Assembly (NCBI RefSeq): GCF_000382065.1
Contig: NZ_KB907498.1
Location: 688,714-752,713 of the forward strand
Length of the DNA: 64,000 nucleotides
Direction: 5' to 3'
From: Stenotrophomonas hibiscicola ATCC 19867
GTDB taxonomy: Bacteria; Pseudomonadota; Gammaproteobacteria; Xanthomonadales; Xanthomonadaceae
The translations under genes were made by a program, and so were the position numbers. Below, one piece after another: positions 46,479-55,358 of this stretch (its first letter is position 1; the number at the start of each line of letters is the position of its first letter). The notes beneath the pieces were generated by a model. That model did not search any database and was not told where the DNA came from. It worked only from the letters and a program-made list of their open reading frames with translations.

Positions 46479-47477
46479 ATGACCATCACCGAAGACACCC
46501 GTCCCGCCCTGGGCCTGCCCCAGATCCAGTCGCTTGCCGCGGCCGACATGGCCGCCGTCGACGCCCTGATCCGGCGCCGGCTGTCTTCGGACGTCGTGCT
46601 GATCAACCAGATCGCCGACCACATCATTTCCGCCGGCGGCAAACGCCTGCGCCCGATGCTGGTGATGCTGGCCGGCCACGCGGTGGGCCAGGCCGGCCCG
46701 GAACACCACCAGCTGGCGGCGATCATCGAGTTCATCCACACCTCCACCCTGCTGCACGATGACGTGGTGGACGAATCCAGCCTGCGCCGCGGCCGCAGCA
46801 CCGCCAACGCGCTGTGGGGCAACGCGCCGAGCGTGCTGGTCGGCGACTTCCTGTACTCGCGCAGCTTCCAGCTGATGGTCGAGCTGGAGCGCATGTCGGT
46901 GATGCAGATCCTGGCCGATGCCACCAACCGCATCGCCGAGGGTGAGGTGTTGCAGCTGCTGCACGTGCACAACCCCGATACCGACGAAGCCGCGTACCTC
47001 CGCGTGATCGAGCGCAAGACCGCGGTGCTGTTCGCCGCCGGCACCCGCCTGGGCGCGCTGGCCAGCGGCGTGGACGAAGCCAAGCAACAGGCCCTGTTCG
47101 ACTACGGCATGCACCTGGGCTACGCGTTCCAGATTGCCGACGACGTGCTGGACTACTCGGCCAACGCCGAGGAGCTGGGCAAGAACCTGGGCGACGACCT
47201 CGCCGAGGGCAAGGCCACGCTGCCGCTGATCCACGCGATGGCCCACTCCGACGACGCTACCCGCGAACGCCTGCGCACCATCGTGCAGGACGGCGACGCC
47301 TCGGCGATGCCGGAAGTGCTGGCCGCGATCCGTGCCACCGGCGGCCTGGAGTACAGCCGCGCGCGTGCCGAGGAATATGCCGAAGCCGCCGAGCGCGCGC
47401 TCGATGGCCTGGGCGACAACGATGCCGTGGCCGCCCTGCGTGGCCTGGCCCGCTACGCGGTGCAGCGCTCGCATTGA
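46479..47477 (+). CDS. ispB: Octaprenyl diphosphate synthase
   Basis: A 332-residue trans-polyprenyl diphosphate synthase. The first Asp-rich motif is LLHDDVVDESSLRRG and the second is IADDVLDYSANAEELGKNLGDDL. It builds the C40 (or similar) side chain of ubiquinone from IPP and farnesyl diphosphate. Length and the residues upstream of the first motif fit IspB rather than IspA or GGPP synthase. Single gene followed by a SMAG cluster. Confidence 0.93.
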   Translation: MTITEDTRPALGLPQIQSLAAADMAAVDALIRRRLSSDVVLINQIADHIISAGGKRLRPMLVMLAGHAVGQAGPEHHQLAAIIEFIHTSTLLHDDVVDESSLRRGRSTANALWGNAPSVLVGDFLYSRSFQLMVELERMSVMQILADATNRIAEGEVLQLLHVHNPDTDEAAYLRVIERKTAVLFAAGTRLGALASGVDEAKQQALFDYGMHLGYAFQIADDVLDYSANAEELGKNLGDDLAEGKATLPLIHAMAHSDDATRERLRTIVQDGDASAMPEVLAAIRATGGLEYSRARAEEYAEAAERALDGLGDNDAVAALRGLARYAVQRSH

Positions 47478-47480
47478 CCG

Positions 47481-47650
47481 GTAGTGCCGACCAACGGTCG
47501 GCACCTACCAAACCAGCATTCCGGTGGGTGCCGACCGTTGGTCGGCACTGAAACGGTCGCATTGACCGCATCTGGTAGTGCCGGCCGCTGGCCGGCATTC
47601 CCGATGACATCCGCAGCATCATGAGGTTGCCGACCAGCGGCCGGCACTAC
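47481..47650. repeat. Cluster of four SMAG-type palindromes
   Basis: Two pairs of GTAG/GTGC-headed hairpins with alternating stems: GTAGTGCCGACCAACGGTCG, its inverse with GACCGTTGGTCGGCAC, then GTAGTGCCGGCCGCTGGCCG and an inverse copy ending CGGCACTAC. They fill the gap between the convergent ispB and dienelactone hydrolase genes. Confidence 0.83.
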
Positions 47651-47661
47651 CACTGCACGAA

Positions 47662-48453
47662 TCAACGTTTCTCGAAGCGCTCCTCGAAGAACTCATCCAG
47701 CGCCTTCCACGCGCGCTTGGCCGCCCGCTCGTTGTACTGGCACCCCGGCGGCCTGTTGGCGTCGCGCTCGGCGAAGCAGTGCACCGCACCGCTGTAGTTG
47801 GTGAACTCCCAATCGACCTTGGCCGCGTCCATTTCCTTCTGGAAGCCAGCGATGTCCTCGGCGCTCACGCTCCTGTCGTCGGCGCCGTTGAGCACCAGCA
47901 CCGACGGATGGCTGCCACCGGCCTGCGCCGGCAGCGGTGAACCCAGCCCGCCGTGCAGGCTGACCACAGCGGCCAGCGGCGCACCGGCGCGAGCCAGCTC
48001 CAGCACCGTGGTGCCACCGAAACAGAAACCGACCGCACCGATCCGGCTGGCATCCAGCGGTACCTTGCCGGCCTGCGCCTTGAGCACGTTCACCGCTTCC
48101 AGTGCACGCGCGCGCAGCAGCGGCCGGTCGTTGCGCAGCTTGCTGGCCACCGGCCCCGCCTCCGCATCGGTCCTCGGCCGCACGTCCTTGCCATAGACAT
48201 CGGCCACCAGCACCACGTAGTCATCGCCGGCCAGCTGCTTGGCCTTCTCGACTGCCGACTCGTTCACACCCTTCCAGTTCGGCACCATCACCAGGCCCGG
48301 GCGCTTGTCGTTGTCCCCATCGTCATAGACCAGCACACCACTGAAGGTCGTGCCCTGGTGTTTCCACTCCACCGGCTGCGTCTTCATCGCCGCCCACGCC
48401 GGCATCGCCGCCAGCCCCAGCATCACCGCCACACCGCATCGCCAACGATTCAT
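47662..48453 (-). CDS. Dienelactone hydrolase family protein, exported
   Basis: A 263-residue alpha/beta hydrolase with a signal peptide (MNRWRCGVAVMLGLAAMPAWA). The catalytic set is Cys144 in GFCFGGTTV, an Asp in NGADDRS (about 192-193) and His225 in SGAVHCFAERD, as in carboxymethylenebutenolidase. The long upstream frame that continues through the repeat at 48470 was rejected because it reads into repetitive DNA. Substrate is unknown; exported homologues are common in Xanthomonadaceae. Confidence 0.87.
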   Translation of the reverse strand: MNRWRCGVAVMLGLAAMPAWAAMKTQPVEWKHQGTTFSGVLVYDDGDNDKRPGLVMVPNWKGVNESAVEKAKQLAGDDYVVLVADVYGKDVRPRTDAEAGPVASKLRNDRPLLRARALEAVNVLKAQAGKVPLDASRIGAVGFCFGGTTVLELARAGAPLAAVVSLHGGLGSPLPAQAGGSHPSVLVLNGADDRSVSAEDIAGFQKEMDAAKVDWEFTNYSGAVHCFAERDANRPPGCQYNERAAKRAWKALDEFFEERFEKR

Positions 48454-48469
48454 GCGCCTGCTCCGCAAG

Positions 48470-48583
48470 AAAAAGGGGACGGAGGGGATTAAGCCGTATT
48501 CGCCCCTCCCGCGTCGCATTCTGCATTGGCGGCGTGACGCAGGTGTGGTTGGATACGACTTGATCCCCTCCGTCCCCTTTTTT
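48470..48583. mobile_element. MITE-like inverted-repeat element, about 114 bp
   Basis: The left arm AAAAAGGGGACGGAGGGGAT and following TAAG pairs with the right arm at 48559-48583 (CTTGATCCCCTCCGTCCCC then TTTTTT), matching at 23 of 24 positions. Inside, CCGTATTCG and GGATACG extend the stem. The whole element could fold into one long hairpin and has no coding capacity. The right end runs to within 4 bp of the next gene's ATG. Confidence 0.7.
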
Positions 48584-48586
48584 CGC

Positions 48587-49180
48587 ATGACTCTTGTTGA
48601 TCGCTTTCTGTCTGGCCTGATCCCGCGTTTGCCTGCCGAGGATGCCCCGCAGTGGGTCCACGTGCAGGGCGCCAGCGCTGAAGACCTGCAGCGCCTGCGT
48701 GTGCAGTGGCCGCAGGTGCCGGACAGCCTGGTGGAACTCCTATCGCGCGTGGATGGCACGCACTACCGGGAGTACCCCGGCGGCAAGGTCTGCGTACTGA
48801 TGCTGGGCTCGGACGTGGAGGACGGTGGCTACCCGTACTACCTGCGATCGGTCGCCCAGATCTTCGAGGACCAGCAGCGGTGGGACGACAGCATCCGTTC
48901 CATCTACGAAGAGTGGCTGGATGACGAACCGGAGATTCTCGGCGAGGGCATCAACGCGGATCTGCCGATGAGCCGCCGGCTGTGTTTCTCGCACTGCATG
49001 AACAACGGCGGCACCTCGATGCTGTACCTGGATTTCGATCCCGCGCCAGGCGGCACCGTCGGCCAGGTGGTGCGCTACCTGCATGACCCGGATAGCTACA
49101 CGGTCATCGCACCCAGCTTCGATGCGTACCTGCAGCAACTGATTGATCGCGATTACGCGTTCATCCTGCATGAGGACTGA
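48587..49180 (+). CDS. SMI1/KNR4 family protein
   Basis: A 197-residue protein with the SMI1/KNR4 (SUKH-type) fold: LQRLRVQWPQVPDSLVELLS is the typical first helix pair, followed by VDGTHYREYPGGKVCVLMLG and YLDFDPAPGGTVGQVVRYLH. In bacteria such proteins are often immunity proteins against secreted toxins, but no toxin gene is near, and the family also has housekeeping members. The promoter region and leader come from the MITE-like repeat immediately upstream. Confidence 0.83.
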   Translation: MTLVDRFLSGLIPRLPAEDAPQWVHVQGASAEDLQRLRVQWPQVPDSLVELLSRVDGTHYREYPGGKVCVLMLGSDVEDGGYPYYLRSVAQIFEDQQRWDDSIRSIYEEWLDDEPEILGEGINADLPMSRRLCFSHCMNNGGTSMLYLDFDPAPGGTVGQVVRYLHDPDSYTVIAPSFDAYLQQLIDRDYAFILHED

Positions 49181-49186
49181 AATCCA

Positions 49187-49234
49187 GCCGAGCATGGGCT
49201 CGGCTCTACAGTAGATCCACTCCATGCGTGGATG
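49187..49234. repeat. SMAG palindromes after the SMI1/KNR4 gene
   Basis: An inverted copy ending CTCGGCTCTAC is followed at once by GTAGATCCACTCCATGCGTG, a GTAG-headed hairpin with a different stem (ATCCAC/GTGGAT). Confidence 0.75.
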
Positions 49235-49240
49235 GCGGGT

Positions 49241-49774
49241 TCACCCGCGCTCGATCCAATGCAACGTGCCCGGCATGAGCGCCAGCAGGTCCGCTGCGGC
49301 CAGCTGATTCCGCGGCCAGTGGCGTTCCGGCGGCTTCGGCTGCCGGGCACCCACCGAACCGTCGTAGTCGCGCACCAGCAGGCCGATGCGCGCGGCTCCG
49401 GCCCGCAACAGCGCGTCGATACGCTGTAACCACTGGCCGGCATCGTCCAGCGCTTCATCGCGGCGTGCCTGCTGATCCTGTTCATGCCGCGCCAACTGCG
49501 CGGCCAGCGCGCGGGCGATCTTGGCTTCGCTCCAGCCCTTCTTCCGCCAGCGCTCGGCATCGCCCTGCCATTCCGGCTCCGCCTGCGCCGAGGCCAGCGC
49601 GGTGCCACAATCGCAGTGCGCTGCGCTCAGCCACGGCTGCCAGCCGGGCCCGACGGCCGCCTGCAGACTGGGAGAATCCTGTACGAACAGGCGTCGGCCG
49701 CTGCGCTCCATGATCGTGGCGGCTTTCACGTGCGCAAACGAGGTGGGCAGGAACAGTGTGACGAAGGTGCACAT
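49241..49774 (-). CDS. Conserved hypothetical cytoplasmic protein
   Basis: A 177-residue protein beginning MCTFVTLFLPTSFAHVKAAT. It has a Cys pair (CDCGTALAS) that could bind metal, and a Lys/Arg-rich helix with Gln and Asp (residues 80-115) suggesting a coiled coil. I do not recognise a family. It stands alone on the minus strand before the murD2 region. Confidence 0.65.
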   Translation of the reverse strand: MCTFVTLFLPTSFAHVKAATIMERSGRRLFVQDSPSLQAAVGPGWQPWLSAAHCDCGTALASAQAEPEWQGDAERWRKKGWSEAKIARALAAQLARHEQDQQARRDEALDDAGQWLQRIDALLRAGAARIGLLVRDYDGSVGARQPKPPERHWPRNQLAAADLLALMPGTLHWIERG

Positions 49775-49819
49775 GCGGGTATCCGGGTCCGTCCGGGGAT
49801 GCGCCGATGGTAACTCGCC

Positions 49820-49858
49820 GGGGTCAGAGCCCTTTCCTGCGGAAAGGGATTCGACCCC
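49820..49858. repeat. Inverted repeat with GGGGTC/GACCCC ends
   Basis: GGGGTCAGAGCCCTTTCC-tgc-GGAAAGGGATTCGACCCC folds into one long hairpin, 11 bp after the murD2 stop codon (minus strand). The inner part (CCTGCGGAAAGGGAT) recurs at about 5634-5650. It may serve as a terminator or be a short dispersed repeat. Confidence 0.6.
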
Positions 49859-49869
49859 GATCCGGCGGA

Positions 49870-51279
49870 TCAGGCGATGCCCAACCCCGGAATCGCGCTG
49901 ATGCTGTCCGGGTCAAACCCGGCCAGTTCGGCGAAATGACGGCCACGGGCCACGTAGTCGCGGTAGGCCCCGAAGCTCGGCGCGCCCGGTGACAGCAGCA
50001 CGACCCCGCCCTGCTCGCCCAGCGCGGTACGTGCCAGCGCCATCGCCTCCGCAAGATCGCCCGCCGCGTGCAGGCCGAAGCGACCGGCATCGGCCAGCGG
50101 CTGCAGCATGGCATGGATGCGCGGGCCGTTGCTGCCCATGGTCACGATCTCCACCGGCGGCACATCGTGCGCCATGTGCTGCATGAAATCGGTCCAGTCC
50201 AGGCCACGGTCGTGCCCGCCTACCAGCAGCGCGATGCGCTGGCCAGCGAAGCACTCCAGCGCGGCCAGGCTGGCGTGGGGCGTGGTGCTGATCGAATCGT
50301 TGACGTAGGTCAGGCCATCGGCCACGCCGATGCGCTGCAGGCGGTTCGGCAGCGGGCGGAAATCCTGCACCGCCGGTGCCAGCGCCACCGCGTCCAGGCC
50401 CAGTGCCTCCAGCGCGGCCAGCACCGCGCACAGGTTGCCGCGGTTGTGACGGCCCGGCAGCGGCGTGTTGCGGGTATCGAACACGGCCTGCTCACCGTGA
50501 TGCACGATGTCGCCCCGCATGTGCCAGCCCTGCGGCTGGTTGAACCAGACCACCTCACTCTCGGGCAGCGACAGTGCCGCCAGGTGCGGATCTGCGGCAT
50601 TGAGCACGACGATGCGCGGTGCGGCTTCAGTCACCAGCCGCAGCTTGTCCTCGATGTAACGCTGTTCGCTGCCGTGCCAGTCCAGGTGTTCCGGGAACAG
50701 GTTCAGCACCACGGCCACCTGCGGGCGGGCGCCACTGCGCGCCACCTCACCGGTCTGGTAGCTGGACAGTTCCACCGCCCAGTACTCGGGCGCGGGCTGC
50801 GGATCCAGCACTTCAAGCAGCGGCAGGCCGATGTTGCCGACCAGTCCGGTGCGATGCCCGGCGGCCCGCAGCAGGTGCGCGACCAGCGCGGTGGTGGTGC
50901 TCTTGCCCTTGGTGCCGGTCACGCACACGGTGTCGTGCACGATGCCATCGTCAGCCGCGTGCTCCGCAAACCACAGCGCGGTGCCGCCGATGAAGGTGGT
51001 GCCCTGCTCTGCCGCCGCCAGCGCGATCGGCTGGTAAGGGCTGATGCCGGGCGACTTGATCACCACATCGAACGCGGCCAGCGCTTCGGCCGAGGGTTCG
51101 CCAAGTACCTGCAGCGCGCCCTGCGTTTCCGCACGCGCGGCTTCGGCTTCAGCGGCCGGGCAGAACAGGCTCAGGCCAAGCGTTGGCAGGCGCTCACGCA
51201 GCACCGCAAACGCGGCGCGGCCCTCACGGCCCCAGCCCCACAGCGCGACGCGCTTTCCTTCAAGCTTCGAAATCTTCAC
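49870..51279 (-). CDS. murD2: MurD2: UDP-MurNAc-L-Ala L-glutamate ligase
   Basis: A 469-residue Mur ligase. The ATP loop is [20 protein letters not shown]; further Mur motifs are [25 protein letters not shown] and [14 protein letters not shown]. The start is the GTG at 51279 ([20 protein letters not shown]), overlapping the previous gene by 20 bp. Because it is coupled to a MurL-type epimerase, it should be the xanthomonad MurD2, which adds L-Glu, rather than the usual MurD, which adds D-Glu. The assignment rests on that pairing. Confidence 0.9.
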   Translation of the reverse strand: MKISKLEGKRVALWGWGREGRAAFAVLRERLPTLGLSLFCPAAEAEAARAETQGALQVLGEPSAEALAAFDVVIKSPGISPYQPIALAAAEQGTTFIGGTALWFAEHAADDGIVHDTVCVTGTKGKSTTTALVAHLLRAAGHRTGLVGNIGLPLLEVLDPQPAPEYWAVELSSYQTGEVARSGARPQVAVVLNLFPEHLDWHGSEQRYIEDKLRLVTEAAPRIVVLNAADPHLAALSLPESEVVWFNQPQGWHMRGDIVHHGEQAVFDTRNTPLPGRHNRGNLCAVLAALEALGLDAVALAPAVQDFRPLPNRLQRIGVADGLTYVNDSISTTPHASLAALECFAGQRIALLVGGHDRGLDWTDFMQHMAHDVPPVEIVTMGSNGPRIHAMLQPLADAGRFGLHAAGDLAEAMALARTALGEQGGVVLLSPGAPSFGAYRDYVARGRHFAELAGFDPDSISAIPGLGIA

Positions 51280-52612
51280 GCACCCGTTCCCACAGCGCAG
51301 CCGGAACGCGGTGCTCGCCCTGCAGCTGCAGCAGCGGTGCCAGTTCCAGTTCGGCGGCATCCAGCTGCGGCTGGATCTCGTTGCAGAAGCGCTTCACCAA
51401 CAGGTCTTCCTTCCATTCCGGGCGCTGCGCCAAGGTCGCCATCGCCGCACGCGATTCGCGGCCTTCGCCCACGCACTCGAACGGCTTGTGGTCCTGGAAT
51501 TCCAGCAGCGCGTCGAAGCCACCGGCCTGTTCGGCATCGTCCAGCAGGTTGCGGCCAAAGATGCGCACTAGGCGCGTCTTGGGCATGAACGGGGCCAGCG
51601 CCAGGAAGACGAAATGGCACTTCGGGCAGACGCCGCACCAGCGGTTCACCGGGCGCTCGCCGAGGATGTGGAAATTGCGGTTGCAGCTGGAGAAGTGCGC
51701 GTCGTAGAAATCGGTCTTGGCGAACTGGCGGGCCACCGCCAGCTCGGACATCGGGCGCAGCAGCGAGTAGTACTGCAGGTCCGCCGCCACGTACTTCCGC
51801 ACATGGCTGCCGAACGCCTGCTCGCAGGCCCAGCCCTTGGACCACTGGTGATTCACTTCGCCGGTGCCCGGAATCTGGCTGCCGTAGCTGGCCGAACGCT
51901 CGTTGGAGAACACGACCTGGTCCACGCCGTGCAGCAACGCGGCCAGCACCATGATTGCCGAGTTCACCACCGTCACCGGGATATGGCCGTTCCAGGCGCC
52001 TTGGCGGTTCAACTCGAACAGTTCCGGCGCCAGCGTGCGGCCCAGGTTCAATGTCGGCAGGCCGGTGCGCTCAGCGCACGCACGGATCAGCTGCGAGCCA
52101 CCGATCCAGGTCACGGTCTCGTCCACGCCGGCACGGCGCAGCGCTTCGATGCTCACCAGCGAATCCTTGCCGCCGCCGATGGCCACCAGCGCGTGCGGCC
52201 GCAGACCCAGCGCCGGCGCCTGCACGGCCTCGCCCTGCACCGGCAACCGGAAGCGGCCGCGCAGGTTCAGACCGTTGCGGTAGGCGAATTCGCCCAGGCC
52301 GTTGAGGTAAATGGTTTCCACCAGCGCGGCGGTATCGGCATCGATGCTGTAGCTGTCGATGCTGACCGTATCCGGTACGCCGGCCTTGTAGTAGCTGACG
52401 CCGGCGATCAGGTGCAGCAGCTGCAGCGCGCGCTGCACGGCGGCGGCGCGCGCCTCGTCCAACACGAACGGAGCACCGGGCACGGTGATGGTTTCCACCA
52501 TCTCCGGGCCGTCGTCGAAGGCGTAGACCAGCCGGGCCACGCCGGTATCCGCTGCGAAGTCGCAGCGGACGAAGCGGAAGCGGGAAACCTGGTGTTTGTC
52601 GAAAGCAGTCAT
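51260..52612 (-). CDS. murL: MurL: UDP-MurNAc-L-Ala-L-Glu epimerase
   Basis: A 450-residue protein with an ATP-pyrophosphatase-like loop ([17 protein letters not shown], near residue 150) and a cysteine-rich segment ([20 protein letters not shown]). It matches MurL of Xanthomonas, which inverts the terminal L-Glu of UDP-MurNAc-L-Ala-L-Glu to D-Glu with ATP. It is upstream of murD2 with overlapping ends. Together they supply D-Glu in peptidoglycan without glutamate racemase. Confidence 0.9.
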   Translation of the reverse strand: MTAFDKHQVSRFRFVRCDFAADTGVARLVYAFDDGPEMVETITVPGAPFVLDEARAAAVQRALQLLHLIAGVSYYKAGVPDTVSIDSYSIDADTAALVETIYLNGLGEFAYRNGLNLRGRFRLPVQGEAVQAPALGLRPHALVAIGGGKDSLVSIEALRRAGVDETVTWIGGSQLIRACAERTGLPTLNLGRTLAPELFELNRQGAWNGHIPVTVVNSAIMVLAALLHGVDQVVFSNERSASYGSQIPGTGEVNHQWSKGWACEQAFGSHVRKYVAADLQYYSLLRPMSELAVARQFAKTDFYDAHFSSCNRNFHILGERPVNRWCGVCPKCHFVFLALAPFMPKTRLVRIFGRNLLDDAEQAGGFDALLEFQDHKPFECVGEGRESRAAMATLAQRPEWKEDLLVKRFCNEIQPQLDAAELELAPLLQLQGEHRVPAALWERVREDFEA

Positions 52613-52688
52613 GGTGTATCCGGTCAGGCACGGGCCCGCGCGAGGGCGCGGGGCGTGTCGGTGGGCGGGTGCAGGGCGCGCGCGGTGG

Positions 52689-55283
52689 TCATTCGATCAC
52701 GTCTTCGCGCGGCAGCATCCGCTGGTTGTAGGTGTTGGCCATCACATAGCCGTAGGCACCGGCATCTGCGATCAGCATCACGTCGTCCGGCGCGGTGGAC
52801 ACCGGCAGCTTGCGGCGCTTGCCGAACACATCGCTGGATTCGCAGATCGGGCCGACCACATCGAACGCCGCTTCGGCATAACCGCCCTGGCGGCTGAGGT
52901 TCTCGATGTCATGCCAGGCGTCGTACAGCGCCGGGCGCATCAGTGCATTCATGCCGGCATCCAGGCCGACGCGGCGCACGCCCTCCTTTTCCACCACCTG
53001 GGTGACATGGGTCAGCAACACGCCGGACTCGGCCACCAGGTAGCGGCCCGGCTCGATCGCCAGGCGGAATGCCGGATGGAGTGCCTTGACCTCGGCCAGG
53101 CCCTCGGCCCAGGCGTCCAGGTCAAACGGCTCGTCTTCGTCGCTGTACGGAATCGGCAGTCCGCCACCGATGTCGATGGTCTGCACGCTGCCGATGCGGC
53201 GGGCGAAACCGGCCAGCTCATCGCACATCAGGCGCCAGTGCTGCGCGGTCTCCACGCCACTGCCCAGGTGCGCATGCAGGCCGACCACGCGGCTGCCCAG
53301 GTCGGTGGCCGCGCGCACGAACTCGTCGACGCGGGCGATCGGCAGGCCGAACTTGGACTCCTTGCCGCCGGTGCGGACCTTGGCGTGGTGGCCTTCGCCA
53401 CGGCCCAGGTCGACACGCAGCCACAGCTCGCGGTTGCGGAACAGGTCCGGCCAGCGCTGCAGCGCTTCGACGTTGTCGACGGTCACGGTCACGCCCAGCG
53501 CGAACGCCGCCTCGTACTCGCTGCGCGGGCAGAAGCTGGGGGTGAACAGCACGCGCTTGGGCGACAGTTCCGGCAGGTGCTGGAACACATGCTTCAGCTC
53601 GCCGTGCGACACGCACTCCAGGCCGAAGCCTTCGGCTTCCAGCAGCTGCAGGATGGCCGGGTGGCTGTTGGCCTTGATCGCGTAGTAGCGCTGGTCGATC
53701 GGCTTGATCGCGGCCAGCGCGCGGGCGCGGGCGCGCACCGTCGGCAGGTGGTAGACGTAGCGCGGCGTACCGGCATCGGCCAGCTGCAACAGGTGGGCAC
53801 GCTGGCCCCGCCACCACGGCGTGCCACGCGGGCGCACGGTGCCGGCGATTTCGCGCCAGCGCGGGCCGAACACCTCGGTCTCTTCCACCGGCATCGCACC
53901 GCTGTCGATCAGCTCGGCGTGCAGCACCGGCAACAGGCCATCGGCATCGGCTTCGTCGATGACGAAGGTCAGGTTCAGGTCGTTGGACGACTGCGAGATC
54001 ATGTGCACGCGCTCGCGGCCGAAGGTGGCCCACACGTCCGACAGCTTGTGCAGCAGCGAGCGCATGCCACGGCCAACCAGGGTGATGGCCGCGCACGGCA
54101 CGATCACCTTCACCTTGCAGATCTGCGACAGGTCGGCCGACAGCGCGGCCAGCACATCGGTGTTGACCAGGTTCTCGGACGGGTCCAGCGACACCGTGAC
54201 GTTGGTTTCGGCCGAACCGATCAGGTCCACCGACAGGCCGTGCTTCTTGAACAGGTTGAACACATCGGCCAGGAAGCCGACCTGCTGCCACATGCCGATG
54301 CCTTCCATCGACACCAGCACGATGCCGTTGCGGCGGCTGATCGCCTTCACCCCCGGCACCGGTGCGGCGCTGCCATCGATGCTGGTGCCCGGCAGTTCCG
54401 GGCGCTCGGTATCGAGGATGGCCATCGGCACGCCGGCATCGCGGCACGGCTTGATCGAGCGCGGGTGAAGCACCTTGGCGCCGGTGGTGGCGATTTCCTG
54501 CGCTTCGTAATAGTCCAGGCGGGTCAGCAGGCGCGCGTCCGGCACATCCTTCGGGTTGGCACTGAACATGCCCGGCACATCGGTCCAGATCTCCACCCGG
54601 CTGGCGCCGAGCAGCGCACCGAAGTACGCCGCCGAGGTATCCGAGCCACCACGGCCGAGGATGGCGGTACCGCCATCGGCATGCCGCGAAATGAAGCCCT
54701 GGGTGATCAGCAGGCGGGTCGGCTGCGCGCGGAAGCGCTGCACCCACTCCGCGTCTGCGCGCCACTGGCAGTTCACCGACAGCCGCTGCGACCAGTCGCT
54801 CTGGTTCGGCTGCGGCGGCATCGCGTCCAGCCACTGGCGAGCATCCATCCAGCCCATGTCCAGGCCCGAGGCGCGCAGGTAGGCCGCGCCCAGGGTGGAG
54901 GACAGCAGCTCGCCCTGGCCCAGCACTTCGGCCTGCCAGTCGAGCGGACGGGTGGCTGCACGCGCATCGTCGAGCAGGCCCTGCAGCGCGGCCAGCCGTT
55001 CGGCCAGCACCTCGCGACCCAGGCCGAGTTCGGCCAGGAAGCCTTCATGGCGTTCGACCAGCGCTGCCACGCGGTCCCGGCTATCGGGCGCGCCGTCGGC
55101 AATCGCGGTCAGTTCGTTGGTGACCCCGGACAGCGCCGATACCACCACCAGCACGCGCGAGCCGGTCTCTTCCGCGCGTTTTTTCGCCAGCTTCCCGATC
55201 GTGTCCCAGCGGTGACGACGCGACACCGAAGTGCCGCCGAACTTCAGTACGATCCAACGATCGACAAGGGGGGAAGCTGACAT
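52689..55283 (-). CDS. lysAC: Bifunctional aspartate kinase / diaminopimelate decarboxylase
   Basis: An 864-residue fusion. Residues 1-465 are aspartate kinase (KFGGTSVSRRH; FISRHADGGTAILGRGGSDT; two ACT regions beginning near VSMEGIGMWQQVGFLADVFN). Residues 480-864 are PLP-dependent diaminopimelate decarboxylase: the Lys in YYAIKANSHP (near 535), HAHLGSG, IGGGLPIPY, and CESSDVFGK near the end. The protein carries the first and last steps of lysine synthesis. This fusion is typical of Xanthomonadaceae. It lies 76 bp before murL on the same strand, so lysine/DAP and peptidoglycan genes may be cotranscribed. Confidence 0.96.
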   Translation of the reverse strand: MSASPLVDRWIVLKFGGTSVSRRHRWDTIGKLAKKRAEETGSRVLVVVSALSGVTNELTAIADGAPDSRDRVAALVERHEGFLAELGLGREVLAERLAALQGLLDDARAATRPLDWQAEVLGQGELLSSTLGAAYLRASGLDMGWMDARQWLDAMPPQPNQSDWSQRLSVNCQWRADAEWVQRFRAQPTRLLITQGFISRHADGGTAILGRGGSDTSAAYFGALLGASRVEIWTDVPGMFSANPKDVPDARLLTRLDYYEAQEIATTGAKVLHPRSIKPCRDAGVPMAILDTERPELPGTSIDGSAAPVPGVKAISRRNGIVLVSMEGIGMWQQVGFLADVFNLFKKHGLSVDLIGSAETNVTVSLDPSENLVNTDVLAALSADLSQICKVKVIVPCAAITLVGRGMRSLLHKLSDVWATFGRERVHMISQSSNDLNLTFVIDEADADGLLPVLHAELIDSGAMPVEETEVFGPRWREIAGTVRPRGTPWWRGQRAHLLQLADAGTPRYVYHLPTVRARARALAAIKPIDQRYYAIKANSHPAILQLLEAEGFGLECVSHGELKHVFQHLPELSPKRVLFTPSFCPRSEYEAAFALGVTVTVDNVEALQRWPDLFRNRELWLRVDLGRGEGHHAKVRTGGKESKFGLPIARVDEFVRAATDLGSRVVGLHAHLGSGVETAQHWRLMCDELAGFARRIGSVQTIDIGGGLPIPYSDEDEPFDLDAWAEGLAEVKALHPAFRLAIEPGRYLVAESGVLLTHVTQVVEKEGVRRVGLDAGMNALMRPALYDAWHDIENLSRQGGYAEAAFDVVGPICESSDVFGKRRKLPVSTAPDDVMLIADAGAYGYVMANTYNQRMLPREDVIE

Positions 55284-55310
55284 GGATTGGCTATGTAGAA
55301 TGTGGGGAAG

Positions 55311-55326
55311 CCGCCCTCGAGGGCGG
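55311..55326. promoter_or_regulatory. Perfect palindrome between lysAC and phzF-like gene
   Basis: CCGCCCTCGAGGGCGG is a 16-bp perfect palindrome in the 75-bp spacer between divergent genes, 28 bp from the lysAC start codon and 32 bp from the PhzF-like start. It may be a binding site or leader hairpin; no factor can be named. Confidence 0.4.
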
Positions 55327-55358
55327 AACCTTTGATTCTAAGCGCAATATCCCCGTAG

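Noticed and set aside
47481-47650. Possible CRISPR array suggested by several regularly placed palindromes
   Set aside because: The units alternate in orientation and stem sequence, and the spacers are irregular; they are SMAG hairpins.
48454-48759. Upstream extension of the dienelactone hydrolase reading through the MITE-like element
   Set aside because: The extension is repeat-derived, lacks homology features and would bury the signal peptide.
52596-55280. 894-codon plus-strand frame opposite lysAC
   Set aside because: It mirrors lysAC almost exactly; composition is His/Gln/Arg-rich with no family pattern.
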